64,000 nucleotides of DNA from assembly GCA_003550325.1 (NCBI GenBank), contig QKWP01001149.1, positions 62,001-126,000 of the forward strand, written 5' to 3'. The stretch comes from Gigaspora rosea. Its lineage: Eukaryota > Glomeromycota > Glomeromycetes > Diversisporales > Gigasporaceae. Shown one piece after another: positions 13,063-23,947 of the stretch. The translations under genes and the position numbers were made by a program. Every line of letters starts with the position of its first letter. Within the stretch, counting starts at the first letter, position 1. Under the pieces are notes generated by a model that saw only the letters and a list, made by a program, of their open reading frames with translations, had not been told where the DNA came from and ran no database searches.

Positions 13063-14046
13063 CAGTTGTCCCTCTTTATAATCACCAAGTCCGTCGCATC
13101 CTATTTTGGTGATTGTAAAGAGGTGTAACTATAAATAAAATACCTAATCTATAGGCGAAATGTGGCGTGCTTCCATCTAAAATTTTTTTCTTACTAAGTT
13201 AACAATATATGCCCACTAATTAAAAGTTGTAGAGCTTGTTGAAGCGCATCTAACGGCAGTTAGATCATTCAAATCAGCCTAGTGAATAGTGAGATATAGT
13301 CAAAAATGATTGGCCAACTATATAAAATCTCTATGTAAACAATATTTGTTTACATAAGAAATTTTATATAGTCAGCCAATCGTTTTTTAATGATATCTCA
13401 CCATCCACTGAGTCAATTTGGATGATCAAACCACCATTAGATGCATCTCGATGAGCTCTACAACTTTCAATTAGTGGGCATGTATCATTAACTTAGTAAG
13501 AAAAAAGTCTTAGATGGAAGCACTCCACATTTTACCTATAGTGATTTTTATATATAATCTCTGTTACAGATTTTTATATAGTCGGCCAATCGTTTTTTGA
13601 TGATAACTTGCCATTTACTAGGCCAATTTGGATAATTTAACTACTGTTAGATGTGTCTTGATGAGTTCTACAACTTTCAATTAGTGGACATGTATCGTTA
13701 ACTTAGTAAGAAAAAAATTTTAAATGGAAGCACTCCATATTTCACCTATAGGATCACTCTCCAGTTGACAGGCAGATTATCAATTAATAGATAATTTTAA
13801 ATATACGTGAATATGAAAATTGGCCAATCAGATTATATAATCCATATTTAGTTAAAAATTGGTAACTATAATGAGGGTTTTTTATTAATAAAATTGTTAA
13901 AAAATCAAATTTTCATAGTGATAGTAATTATAAGCGATTTGTGACTATAATGAGGTTTTCTTACTATGTTTGAGTCTATCGCACAAAATCGGATGCTTAA
14001 ATAAAGATGTGACTATATGGAGTGTAACTATAGAGAAGTCTGACTG
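13063..14046. mobile_element. Pogo/Tc1-like non-autonomous element, copy B (inverted)
   Basis: This is a 984-bp relative of 10173-11097 in the opposite orientation. Its left end CAGTTGTCCCTC corresponds to the right end of copy A, and its right end reads GAAGTCTGACTG. It lies between TA dinucleotides at 13061-13062 and 14047-14048. If one TA is kept, the retroelement reading frame continues unbroken across the site, which confirms the borders. The interior again carries long inverted arms with the GATTGGCC-type phrases. Confidence 0.82.
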
Positions 14047-14659
14047 TAATATATTTTGAAGAAAACATGAGAAACCAACTACATATAATCAAATGATGTT
14101 TGAACCAATTATGCTCATACTTAATTGTGATGAAAAGGACATACCTTTTAGAAATAAAGCTAGAATGCTAAGACAATACTCTGAAGATAAAATTAAACAA
14201 GCTAATAAACTCTTTGACGATCTTAAAAGACAAAAGTTTATAAGACAATCTAAAGCAGTATAGGTTTCACTATTAGTAATTATACAAAAGAAAGATGAAT
14301 CATATCGAGTAGTAGTAGACTATACTAAACTAAATAAGTATTTAGAAGATGATCCATATGATATTCCTAATATAATTAGAATATTACAACAATTAGCTCA
14401 GCATAAGATATTCTCTTTATTAGATTTTACTGTAGCTTACTATCAATTCACATTAAGAGAAGATAAGCATAGGACCCGGACATTTCTGATATATGTCATA
14501 TTTTTTTTAGCAAATTGCAGAAAATTTGGTCTGAGGTCAAATTTAAGTTTTAGCAAATTGAGATTAATTTTAAAAAAGGTTATATAAAGCATTTTGGCAA
14601 ATTACAGCAATTTTATACATGTAATATTTTATTTTTAGCAAATTACCTGCATTTTGCAA

Positions 14660-15121
14660 GAATTATACCCAAAAATAAAGCTATCTCATTTTTTTGTACT
14701 ACTATGATTTTAAAAATTTAAGATGCTTAGTTTTGAATTTTTTTGATCAAAAAATCCAAAATTAAGCATTTTCTCTTAAATTTTCAAGAAATATAAAAGT
14801 AAATATACCGAAATAATATATTTTTATATGCTGAACAAGTTTTTTTAGTGCACAATATTAGAATCAATTAATAAAATTTGGAGAATCATAGAATTTTTTA
14901 GTAATTTTATTAATAAAATTATATAAAATATTAAAATTCTCCAAATTTTACTAATTGATTCTAACATTATGTCCTAAAAAAACTTGTTCAGTACATAAAA
15001 ATATATTATTCTAGCATATTTAATTTATATTTTTTGAAAATTTAAGAGAAGATACTTAATTTTGGATTTTTTATCAAAAAATCCAAAATTAAGCATCTTC
15101 TTTTAAATTTCAAGAAATATG
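14660..15121. repeat. Palindromic unit (array part 1)
   Basis: Two inverted repeats alternate. One has AATCAATTAGTAAAATTTGG-like arms around an AT-rich centre. The other is GGATTTTTTGATCAAAAAATCC-like, centred on TGATCA, with CTTAATTTT arms. The same pair recurs at 16310-17165, which gives a tandem array of cruciform-capable units. Confidence 0.7.
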
Positions 15122-16309
15122 CCAGGAGCGGAGTATGAAATACGAAGTGCATGGTTATCTGAAGAGTGAAATAGTGTGAGCAAATACAGTTCTTTGATTG
15201 GTTATATTTTCACATGACATTGTGGAATGCGATGTTCCGGGTTTGCTTTTTATGTTAAACCGGTTTGGTATGCCTTTTTTTACATATGTACATGCTATTC
15301 GTGCATGATTGTCCCTGCAAAGGGGACTATTTTTAAGAGAGTATTTTGGAGTTATGTTTCGTGCCTGTTTATCATGTAGAGGTTGATGTTTAAGGGGTTC
15401 CGGTATGTGATAATAGTAGTAATATTTTTTTTTGCTCGAAATCTTTTTTATAAAAACGTTAAGATTCTGTTTACCAGGAACGGAGTACAATGAAGTGCAT
15501 GGATATCTGAAGAGTGAAAGATGTGAACAAATACAGTTTTTTGATTGGTTATATTTTCATATGACATTGTGGAATGTGATGTTCCAAATTTGCATTTTAG
15601 ATTAAACCAGGTTTAATATAACTATGTACGTGCTATTTGTGCATGATTGTCCATACAAAAAGGAATATATAAGTATTTCAAGTTTACGTTTCCTACCTTT
15701 GAGTGATATCCTGACTCAGGTCCAAGTGATTCAAGACCTTAAAGTAACTTGCTTAATCCCACGATAAAAGGTATTTGTAGTTCCTGGGTTTATTATTATT
15801 ATATTAATCACTTGTTTGTTTTGTTACTCGTGCATAAAAATAAAGAAGCTGGCATATATGTGCATTGTAATTACTGATTTGATGTAAATAAATAATTTAT
15901 TGTCTCATAAGTAACAGTGTTAACAAATACTTACGTAAAATTCGGTATGGATGCACAAGCTCATTAATATTACGTTCATTACTAATTTTGATATGTTCTT
16001 TTATTAGGCTGTGCAAAAGTTGATTTTTCGTTTTGTATTACAAGGATTTCAAAATTCGGAATGGATAAACAGATTTTTTTATTTTAATTTTTTTTATTTT
16101 TTACTGCAAATAGAATAATGCTCACATTTAAGGTTGTATGAGGTTAATTTTTCATATGCCAACTTTGTACCATACACATGTAAACTAAAATGTACATGAT
16201 TTATTAATTAGTATTAATAAACTATTAAATATTTCATTTTTTAAAACTTCTAATATGATCTATTAATTCTTCCGTTCCTGGTTTTGCGTGACAATATCGC
16301 ACAGCTACC
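15122..16309. repeat. Insert in the palindrome array with a 125-bp direct duplication
   Basis: Two copies of a segment lie at about 15137-15262 and 15478-15605. Both contain GAAGTGCATGG, TCTGAAGAGTGAAA, TTGATTGGTTATATTTTCA and ATGACATTGTGGAATG. A reverse-complement relative is at 39690-39790 inside another element. Positions 16000-16150 hold an inverted copy of the 115-bp satellite unit. The 111-residue minus-strand frame at 15155-15490 spans this repeat and looks non-coding. Confidence 0.55.
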
Positions 16310-17165
16310 TTATAAAAGTAAATATGCCAGAATAATGTATTTTTATGTGCTAAACAAGTTTCTTAGCCATAATGTTAGAATCAATTAGTAAAATTTGGAG
16401 AATCAAAAATTTTTTAGTAATTTTATTAATAAAATTATATAAAATATTATTATTCTCCAAATTTTACTAATTGATTCTAACATTGTGCTCTAAGAAAACT
16501 TGTTCAGCACATAAAAATACTTTATTCCAGCATATTTACTTTTATATTTCTTGAAAATTTAAGAAAAGATGCTTAATTTTGGATTTTATGATCAAAAATC
16601 CAAAATTAAGCATCTTCTCTTAAATTTTCAAGAAATTTAAAAATAAATATGCTAGAATAAAGAACAAGCTTTTTTAGGGCACAATATTAGAATCAATTAG
16701 TAAAATTTGGAGAATCATAGAATTTTTGGTATTTTTATTAATAAGATTATATAATTCTCCAAATTTTACTAATTGATTCTAATATTGTGCCCTAAAAAAA
16801 CTTGTTTAACATATAAAAATACATTATTCTGGCATATTAAATTTTATATTTCTTTAAAAATTAAGATAGGATGCTTAATTTTGGATTTTTTGATCAAAAA
16901 ATCCAAAATTAAGCATCATATCTTAAATGTTCAAGAATTATAAAATTATATATGCCAGAATATGTATTTTAATGTGCTAAACAAGTTTTTTTTATGGCAC
17001 AATGTTAGAAACAATTAAAAATTTAGAGAATTATAATATTTATATAATTTTATTAATAAAAATACCAAAAAATTCTATTATTCTTCAAATTTTACTAATT
17101 GATTCTAACTTTATGCTCTAAAAAAATTTGTTCAGCACTCAAAAATATATATATTATTTTGATTT
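16310..17165. repeat. Palindromic units (array part 2)
   Basis: Roughly two and a half more copies of the paired palindromes of 14660-15121, each about 300-330 bp. The GATCAAAAATCCAAAATTAA half-site and the CTTGTTCAGCACATAAAAAT-type half-site appear on both strands in each unit. Array structure and arm similarity suggest repeated duplication by replication slippage or foldback transposition. Confidence 0.65.
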
Positions 17166-18299
17166 ATAAAAATAGATGTGTGATTTTAGGGGTAGCAAAA
17201 ACCTCCAAATTTATGCAGATTATGTATGACCTATATTAAAGATATTCGGGGTCTAATAAGCATAAAACAACTGTTTTTTTCTAGCAAAAGAAAATTTGAA
17301 TGGAATGTTTTACCTATGGGATTGAAAACTGCACATGCATATATGATGAGATATATGTATGAATTATTTAGAGATTTTTCATTCGTATATGTATATATGG
17401 ATAATTTTACTATTGCTAGCAATAATGTTGAACATATTTGCCATATCAAAATAGTATTTGATTGCATAAAAAAAGGGGGCATGAGTCTGAAGCCAGACAA
17501 ATGCGAATTCATGGTAACAAAAACATTTATCTTGAACTACCTAGTAGAATTTGGAAAAATCCATCCTAATCAAGTTAAAATTAAAGAAGCTGAGAAATTA
17601 AAGCCACCTATTGATGTAAATGTAGTAAGAAAATTTACAGGATTTATGAACTATTTTAGGTGATATATTCAGAACTTTGTACAAATAGCTCAACCAATAT
17701 ATAACTTGTTAAAGAAGAATATTCAATTTGAATAGACTAAGGAATGTCAAGACATGTTTGACTTATTAATTAAAAAAGTAAAAATACTATAGCTCTAACC
17801 TACTCAAAAAAAGGTTATCAGCTGATTTTAGAAACTGACGCATTAAATGACAGAATTGGTGCAGTTTTAAAACAAGTTAACTCTGATTTAGCTCATTATA
17901 AAACTAAAAGAAGTACGAGCTAAAGGAACTAAATATGAACCTACTAAATCCAAAGAAGAGATCATTGAATTTGGATCAAAATCTCTCACACCCACTCAAA
18001 GACTAGGGGGCTCAACTCAGAAAGAGCTGTATGTGATATACTATTACCTTACTAATTGGCAACATTATATTGAAAATAAACCTATAATAGTATGAACTGA
18101 TAATACGGGAATATCTGATGCAACTGGAAAAATGATATAAAATAACACTATGCAAAAGTGGATAATCAAATTCACTAAACCGTAGAAAGAATTCCAGGAA
18201 AGGATAATCATATAGCAGATTGGCTCAGCAAACAAATGAGTACCAATGAAAATAGAGAACAAATTGTAACGCTAAAAATAGAATAAAAGATAAAGAAAA

Positions 18300-19464
18300 A
18301 GAAGTACTAGAAAGGTTTAAAACCAAAAATTCAGCTATAAAACTGCCAGAAGTTTGCACGAACCAAACACTGATGATCTCTAAATTAAGCTTAATAAAAT
18401 GAAAACATAAGTACCAGCATATTATTGATTAAAGAAAATCTTTGAAGAAAAAGAAGAATGTTTAAACTATTTTAAAGAAAAACTGATCATACCACATGAA
18501 TTAGTATGTATCGGATGTGGAAGAGATATGAAAATAAGAATGAACTATAGTATTTGAATGTTCAAATAGGAATTGCTAAAAGAAAATATCAATCTACAAC
18601 GGAACTATACTCATGAAAAGCAGATTGCCATATAACAAGCTCCTTGAATTAGAATATTTATGGCTTATCAAAATGAGTCATGGCTCGATAGTCAAGTTCA
18701 CAGAACTTGCTTAAACAACGGTTATGCATTGGACACATGTATATAGGAAAATGATTACCCAAAAAATTAAAGAAATAGATACCAAAATAGGAGGACCCAA
18801 GATATCATAGTTGAGATAGATGAAAATCTATTTTAGAAAACAAAAGAAAATGAAACTGTAAGGGTATTTGGCAGAAAAGAAAGGACTTCACAAAAGAAGA
18901 TATTTGCGACAATCGTAAACGATTGATCGCAGGAGACTTTACTTTACTATATCTAGAAGTATATCCATCCCGGATCCATAATATATTCAGACATGTGAAA
19001 AGGATATACCAACATTTATAATAAATTAGGAATGCAACACCATGATGTCAATCATAGACACAGGTTCAGTGCATGGGAAAATGATGAAATAACTAACAAT
19101 ATAAAGTCTATCACACCAATGGCATTGAAGCTATATAGCATGTGTTAAAAGACACAATCCCAGTAAGAAATAGAAAGAAGGAAGATCTGCCATTTCACTT
19201 ATCTGAATTCATCTGAAGGAGACAGATAAAAGAATCAGAAACAAATCTGTGGGAAGCGCTAATCGAAAGTATACATCATAGCAATACACTTCTTGATAAG
19301 AAAATAATAGAAAAAATGTTACTGAAGATTTGTAAGTGGAAATGCAAATCACAGGTAAGAAACTTCTATTTAAGACACCTGATTTTAACTTCAAGAGATA
19401 TCCAGAACATATTGGATAAACTCAAAAAACTCTCAAAACAAGAAGACAAAGAAGAAAAAAAATA
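18300..19464 (+). pseudogene. IS1595/ISXO2 (Merlin-type) DDE transposase, decayed
   Basis: A full transposase layout is readable across several frames. An N-terminal zinc ribbon has CIGC (18507-18518) and FECSNRNC (about 18553-18576), followed by KKISI and a leucine-rich helix containing LELEYLWL. The catalytic core has VEIDE (Asp codon 18819-18821), YSDM followed by KGY (Asp 18990-18992), then DVNHRHRFS and NGIEAI (Glu 19127-19129), ending in LSEFI and RRQ. This order is that of ISXO2-like transposases, called Merlin in eukaryotes. Three stops lie where the family has Trp: TGA 18995, TAG 19135 and TGA 19214. A frameshift separates the second Asp from the Glu. It follows the RNase H by about 150 bp on the same strand, in the place an integrase would occupy in a Ty3 element. 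Confidence 0.78.
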
Positions 19465-19505
19465 ATTTATCTAACCCTATTTATCTAAAGAAATCAAAAA
19501 GAAAA

Positions 19506-20075
19506 ATGTCTAACAATAATGGAAGCAACAACCAATCCAACAACAAGGAATCTAATGGATGGACTCAACAAGGACCCAATTATTGTCCTGATTGTGATTG
19601 TTATGTTAAAGATTCTGAGATCCATGAATATATTCCCAAAAGGCAAGAAGTATCTCGCATCACTAGAGCAAACCCTATCAATCACCGAGCTCCAATCATT
19701 TATTTTGCAAGATGTGAAAAATGTGGATTGAAAACGGACCTTCAAAACATAATTGTACAAAATAGAAACCTATTAAAGAAGTTACCTGCGGTATCTGCGG
19801 CAAGAAAGAACACCTTAACAGGAAATGCCCTCTTGGATTTGTAAAGAATTTAGGCATAGGAAAACTGAGTGCCTTCAATATTACGTTGATAATAGACCCA
19901 GAACTATTTTCAAAAAAAGCATACCCAACTCAAGTAATAAAGAAGTACCTACAGCAGGACCATCCAGAACTACTGAAGGACAAACATGTTACCTTTGTAA
20001 TACCAACCACAACAGGAAAACATGTAACTTCGCAGAAGCATTAGCAACATTTGAAAATAGCCAATGTATGTTGTG
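19506..20075 (+). pseudogene. Zinc-knuckle (Gag-like) protein, frameshifted
   Basis: A start codon at 19506 opens a frame with CPDCDC, then CEKCG near 19700. After a frameshift around 19730 the text continues with HNC and CGICGKKEHLNRKCP (about 19785-19830), a clean CX2CX4HX4C knuckle. A third Cys/His motif, CYLCNTNHNRKTC (about 19990-20028), follows in another frame. Several knuckles in a row fit a nucleic-acid-binding Gag-like protein. It lies about 40 bp after the transposase. I see no capsid domain, so the Gag label is inference. Confidence 0.6.
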
Positions 20076-20811
20076 AAGTTTCGATTTGCAGGGGTTTTTT
20101 ATATAATTACTAACTACCTCTGCACTTAACTAAAACTCTATTTAAATATACTTCAAGACTTCTAAACCTTAATCTGGCAGGCAGAAAGAGGCATAGAAAG
20201 ACTTGGTCCGGGTCTCAAGGTTCAGAAAGTCTTGTTACAGAAATTAGGTTAAGTATATTGTTTTGGTGCTTCTTACTAGTCTTTGGGTTGGGTATTTATT
20301 CAATACTAATTCTCCAAGTCTTTAGTGATGTCATAGGAACAAGAAGGTTTTTATCACAAACAACTTTGTGAGAGTGATAGTGGTTTCTTAAAGGACAAAA
20401 TAAGTATATGTTTTTATTTAATAAAAGAAAATAGTACAAAAGAAAAGAAGTTTTATAGCTAAAACTTCTACTCTAATTTTGAAGGTTACTAACTGAAGCT
20501 TGAACTAACTAGAACTACTTTGAAATCATTGGAACTACCATGTAATGATAGGAACTGTCCTTTCTTCGATGAGCCTAAGGCTCTTATATACTTTTTACTA
20601 CAAACTAAAAATTGATTTAATAGATTCGATTGAGTCTATGGACTCTTTTGACTTTATCGAGTCTATTGACTCTATTGACTCTTTTGACTCCATCGAGCCC
20701 ATCAAGTCATGGCCTTACTATAAATGGTAATGCTAAATATAATATTTAAAAATAGAAAAGATATACATAGAAATAAATAAAAAATAAAAATAGACTTCGA
20801 AACTTCTGGAT
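20076..20811. other. Non-coding gap, possible regulatory or LTR-like DNA
   Basis: No recognisable protein. A TATA-like CTTATATAC lies at about 20583, after a stretch with AATAAAAG near 20423, an order that would suit an LTR, but I found no second copy in the window. Positions 20625-20710 are a short degenerate repeat of TATTGACTC-type units that reads as Asp-Ser-Ile repeats in one frame. Confidence 0.35.
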
Positions 20812-21670
20812 TTGCCCTTCACAATGTGTGGATACCAAAATACCAATGTCATTTATCATTGTAATGAATGTCATAGGACCCTAGTAGGGCAAGCAAGCCT
20901 TTATTTATTAGATAGTTATTACCAAGATGTGGAACAAAGAGCAGAACCCAGACACTATGATGAAAGATATTTCAATAAAGCACTTGTGCGTGAAATCTGT
21001 TACAGGAATTACACTTAACTATTACCAATTTCTGATGAAATAAGTTACAGTACACTAAAGGAATAGGAAGAAACCAAGTAGTGGAATGTTTCCTTTGCAA
21101 GAAGCAAGGATGGAGTAAACATTTCAAGTGTGATTTTTTTTAAAATTATTTCTGTATATATGAAGAAAAGATAGGATACAATACCTATTACCTTTACGGA
21201 TTTGAACCATTTACATTAGAATGTGTCAAAATGTTCAAGCTACAACTAGAAACAGACTATACAAAGATATAAGAATTAACGAATTAATGACCATAAGAAT
21301 TCTTCAACATCTTAAAGACACTCCACGAACAAGATGGAATAAAGTGTTAATTCTAAAAAGGCTAAATTTAGCAACAAGAGAAATATCTACAGATGTGTAT
21401 AACAATATGATAGAAATGCACACTTTGACAACTGGAAAGATACTGAAATTACATCTACTACAACAGAACCAACTTATGATAATGGAATAACCAATCACCA
21501 ACAGGCCAATAACTACATAGCTAGAAGACGAAATGCTAATGTAGTACTTTGTGAAAACTGCTTAATACCGAAACAACCTAACCAACTCTTGGCAGGACTA
21601 TGTTGTAAATGCTTAATCGAATTTAAAGCAAGCCTTGAACCTACCAAGGATATGAAGCAGAAAAAAGAAT
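20812..21670 (+). pseudogene. Multi-zinc-finger protein of unknown function, broken
   Basis: Three Cys-rich motifs appear in sequence across shifting frames: YHCNECHRTL (about 20850), ECFLCKKQGWSKHFKC (about 21090-21130, a CX2CX7HX3C pattern) and LCENC with LCCKC (about 21550-21615). Between them is an 89-residue open stretch (21221-21490) of charged, Leu/Ile-rich sequence. The repeated CxxC pairs imply zinc binding. I do not recognise the family. It shares strand, base use and state of decay with its neighbours in the composite block. Confidence 0.4.
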
Positions 21671-22142
21671 AGAAGAATGAAAAAAGGAAAACACCCATAA
21701 ACTGTACCGATATTTTGAAGGGTATAGCAAAATACCAATATTATGTAATAACTGCATTATTTTACAAAGTAAAATAATGGAAGTAATAGGCAAACAATAG
21801 GTTAGAAACCAAAAAAAGTTATACGAGATAATGAAATAAAAAGAAAAGACTCTAGTGGAAATTATAAAATTTATAGAATTCTTGCAGAACAAGAAATTCA
21901 ACTATCTAACATAGAAATTACAATTCCATAGTATTAAAGAAGCATCACAATCCAGGAAAGGCAAGAAAACTATCTTAAAAAGTAAAACCTTAACAATAGT
22001 AAAAATCAATGATACAGGACCAAGTAAAACTACTATCCCTACTATCATCACAGAATTAGTAGATACAACTTGAAATTTAACACCTGTTTAGCCAGAGTTA
22101 CAACTATTAAGTATAATTTCTGAAGTAACAGAAGAAGAATCT
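21671..22142 (+). pseudogene. Decayed coding-like stretch
   Basis: Coding-like text continues between the zinc-finger and coiled-coil frames, including LCNNCIIL near 21743 and a Lys-rich segment near 21850-21990, with many stops. It may join the two flanking frames into one original protein. Confidence 0.3.
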
Positions 22143-22706
22143 ATGGAAGTACTCCTAGATTCTGAAAGGTTGCAACCATTTGAACCTTTACTACCACCTC
22201 AAGAAGGTATAGAAGAAATAACCAATGAATCTGAACCAGAAAGAACCTTAGAAGAAAGGTTTAATGAACTAGAGCAGATCATTAGAAGATTAAGTTTGCC
22301 TATGGTTGGCACTAACTTAATTAATATACAAGCTCTAACACAAAGAATTCAATTGCTGGACAATAGAGTAATAAATTTGCAACTACAAATGGCAAATGTA
22401 TTAAGAGAAAACCAAACGCTCAAAAGAAAAGTCCAACAATTAAAAGAAGAAGCAATGAAAAATAAAATAACAAGATATAACATTGCTATGTGAAAATAGC
22501 AAATCGCTAATAGAGAATTAGATTACGCATTTTTAGGGGTACTATTCAATAACCCTCAAATGCCAAAAGCATTGAGAAATGTGATAGAAATGGATACATT
22601 CTCAAGACAAAACCATAGTGCTAGAAGAGAATTAGCACGAGAAGCAGAATCATCTGATGGAGATGATCAAACAGAAGATGAACAAGATGTGATTATTGAA
22701 GATTGA
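22143..22706 (+). pseudogene. Acidic coiled-coil protein, two stops
   Basis: An open frame of 116 residues starts at 22143, and the same frame continues past TGA at 22491 and TAG at 22497 to a stop at 22704-22706. The N-terminal third is Glu/Pro-rich. The middle has a heptad pattern (ERFNELEQIIRRL, then QRIQLLDNRVINLQLQM and ENQTLKRKVQQLKEEAMK), a strong coiled coil. The C-terminus is acidic (SSDGDDQTEDEQD). Both stops are in a short MxKxQIANREL segment and are compatible with TGG-derived codons. Function is unknown; an oligomerising structural or Gag-like role is possible. Confidence 0.5.
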
Positions 22707-23047
22707 CTATCACAGATAAATCTAAACTTTATTTATTTAATTATTTATTTCATATTTTATATATATTTTATAATGTAAATTAAAATATGTTTACCATTTA
22801 TTAAAGAAGTACACAGAATGTGTTATATCTAGGAAGGACACGACTATGGTGTGCGATGGATGCAGCACCCACGCTCACACTAAGAATAATAATTACTATA
22901 AGTGGCCTAGACAACCACAATTTACAATATATTACTTTATTAATATTTATTTAATCCGACAAAGTTGATCACATGAATTCAAAATCACATTCTATTCTAA
23001 GAACTGAAAGCTTATTTAAATACAGATAAAATCCTTTAGAAAACAGC
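22707..23047. other. Short AT-rich gap
   Basis: No gene seen. A slightly GC-richer island at 22840-22890 contains no recognisable motif. The gap may have held a promoter for the Zn2Cys6 frame. Confidence 0.35.
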
Positions 23048-23239
23048 ATGAAGTCAAAACAATTTCATAAGTACTATAAAAGAGCTACTAAATTTTGCAA
23101 CTATTGCAGAGCTAAACATATACGCTGCACCAAATTGGATACCAACTGTACCAATTGTGAAAAACAAAATATACCTTGTAAAAACTCATTTAAATATCGT
23201 AAAAGAGGACTGGCTCCTTTTGAACACAATATTAGATGA
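23048..23239 (+). CDS. Zn(II)2Cys6 binuclear-cluster protein, 63 residues
   Basis: The frame runs unbroken from ATG to stop. Residues 17-44 hold six cysteines spaced CX2CX6CX6CX2CX6C, with CNYCRAKHIRC followed by NCTNC and IPC. This is the exact spacing of the fungal-type Zn2Cys6 DNA-binding domain, including the Arg after the second Cys. A basic tail (KYRKRG) follows, as in the linker of such factors. It has no activation or dimerisation region, so it is either a minimal DNA-binding protein or the N-terminus of the next frame, with which it overlaps by 4 bp. Finding a transcription-factor-type domain inside a mobile-looking block is unusual. Confidence 0.6.
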   Translation: MKSKQFHKYYKRATKFCNYCRAKHIRCTKLDTNCTNCEKQNIPCKNSFKYRKRGLAPFEHNIR

Positions 23240-23947
23240 GACAGAACCAACAAAGAAGTAATTCACACCCAATCCCAAATTATGCACAAATAAGAATCCG
23301 CCAACAAGGATTAATATCCCAAAGATTTAGACAGCAAAGACTTATCCTCCAATATTTACAAAATACTAAAAGAGGACTATTAACTCTTGAAAAAAATATT
23401 GGAAAAAAACATAAAAACCAAGGCAAACATACCTTTAAACGGCCTAGGAATAATAAACCAGTTAGCTGTTGTAGCAATACAGATAAACGCAGCATCATTT
23501 GCAAACCAAAACAGAATTAATAATACTGACACAGTACAAGAAACAGTCACTTTATTGAATAATTTATATAGGAATAATACAGGACTGCAACTCCAAGAAA
23601 CTATATGAGGAGTAAGAGCAAAACAATTAGATTATAACATCCATCTTTAACTAAAGAAGGCTTTAGTATAACCTCAAGAGGGGGCAGAATTAGCATTTCT
23701 CCAATATAATTGCTTAAATGCATAAAAGAAGTAGAAAAAAGAATCCTAACAAGAAACATAAGAAGAAATTAGCAGCACAAATCCCAAAACATTTGAAAGA
23801 AAGTATTATATCTGAAAACACTAAATTCAACTATCAGTAGAATTTTATACCAAGACTTAGAAATACTCTTAGAAAATACATCAAATCTACTAAAGAAATC
23901 TTTACGCAAAGACCAATTAAAGAAGTACAACTTGATATTGAAGTTAC

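Larger units (their letters stand above)
14471..17255. mobile_element. 2.8-kb non-autonomous element with AGGACCCGGACAT ends
   Basis: The element interrupts the reverse transcriptase gene. It is flanked by ATAAGCAT at 14463-14470 and 17256-17263, an 8-bp target duplication typical of hAT-type elements. The left end reads AGGACCCGGACATTTC; the right end is a decayed ATTCGGGGTCTA. No transposase is present. Most of the interior is a run of palindromic units (see the two repeat entries) and a 1.2-kb segment at 15122-16309 with its own duplication. The same termini bound the 296-bp element at 53515-53810. Confidence 0.82.
12917..18287 (+). pseudogene. Ty3-type reverse transcriptase / RNase H, interrupted
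   Basis: The frame starts near 12917, breaks at 13062 where a pogo-like element is inserted, resumes at 14049 in the same frame, breaks again at 14470 and resumes after 17255. RT motifs are in order: RVVVDYTKLNK (about 14310), KIFSLLDFTVAYYQF (about 14410), WNVLPMGLKTA (about 17305) and YVYMDNFTIAS (about 17390). The last is the YxDD catalytic box with its second Asp changed to Asn. RNase H follows, with LILETDALND (about 17825), STQKELYVI, TDNTG (about 18098) and IPGKDNHIADWLS. Lesions include TAG at 14261, a poly-T frameshift near 17275, several stops at 17660-17790 and TGA at 18092. It would have copied RNA into DNA. No canonical integrase follows; the next frame is a different DDE enzyme. 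Confidence 0.85.

Noticed and set aside
17231..17512. 93-residue minus-strand ORF
   Set aside because: It is antisense to the reverse-transcriptase palm motifs, which are clear on the plus strand.
12917..18287. A DIRS-type element, suggested by the missing canonical integrase
   Set aside because: No tyrosine recombinase or methyltransferase text follows the RNase H.
12917..20800. A standard Ty3 LTR retrotransposon
   Set aside because: No pair of long terminal repeats, no aspartic protease and no retroviral-type integrase could be read; the DDE enzyme present is of the IS1595 type.
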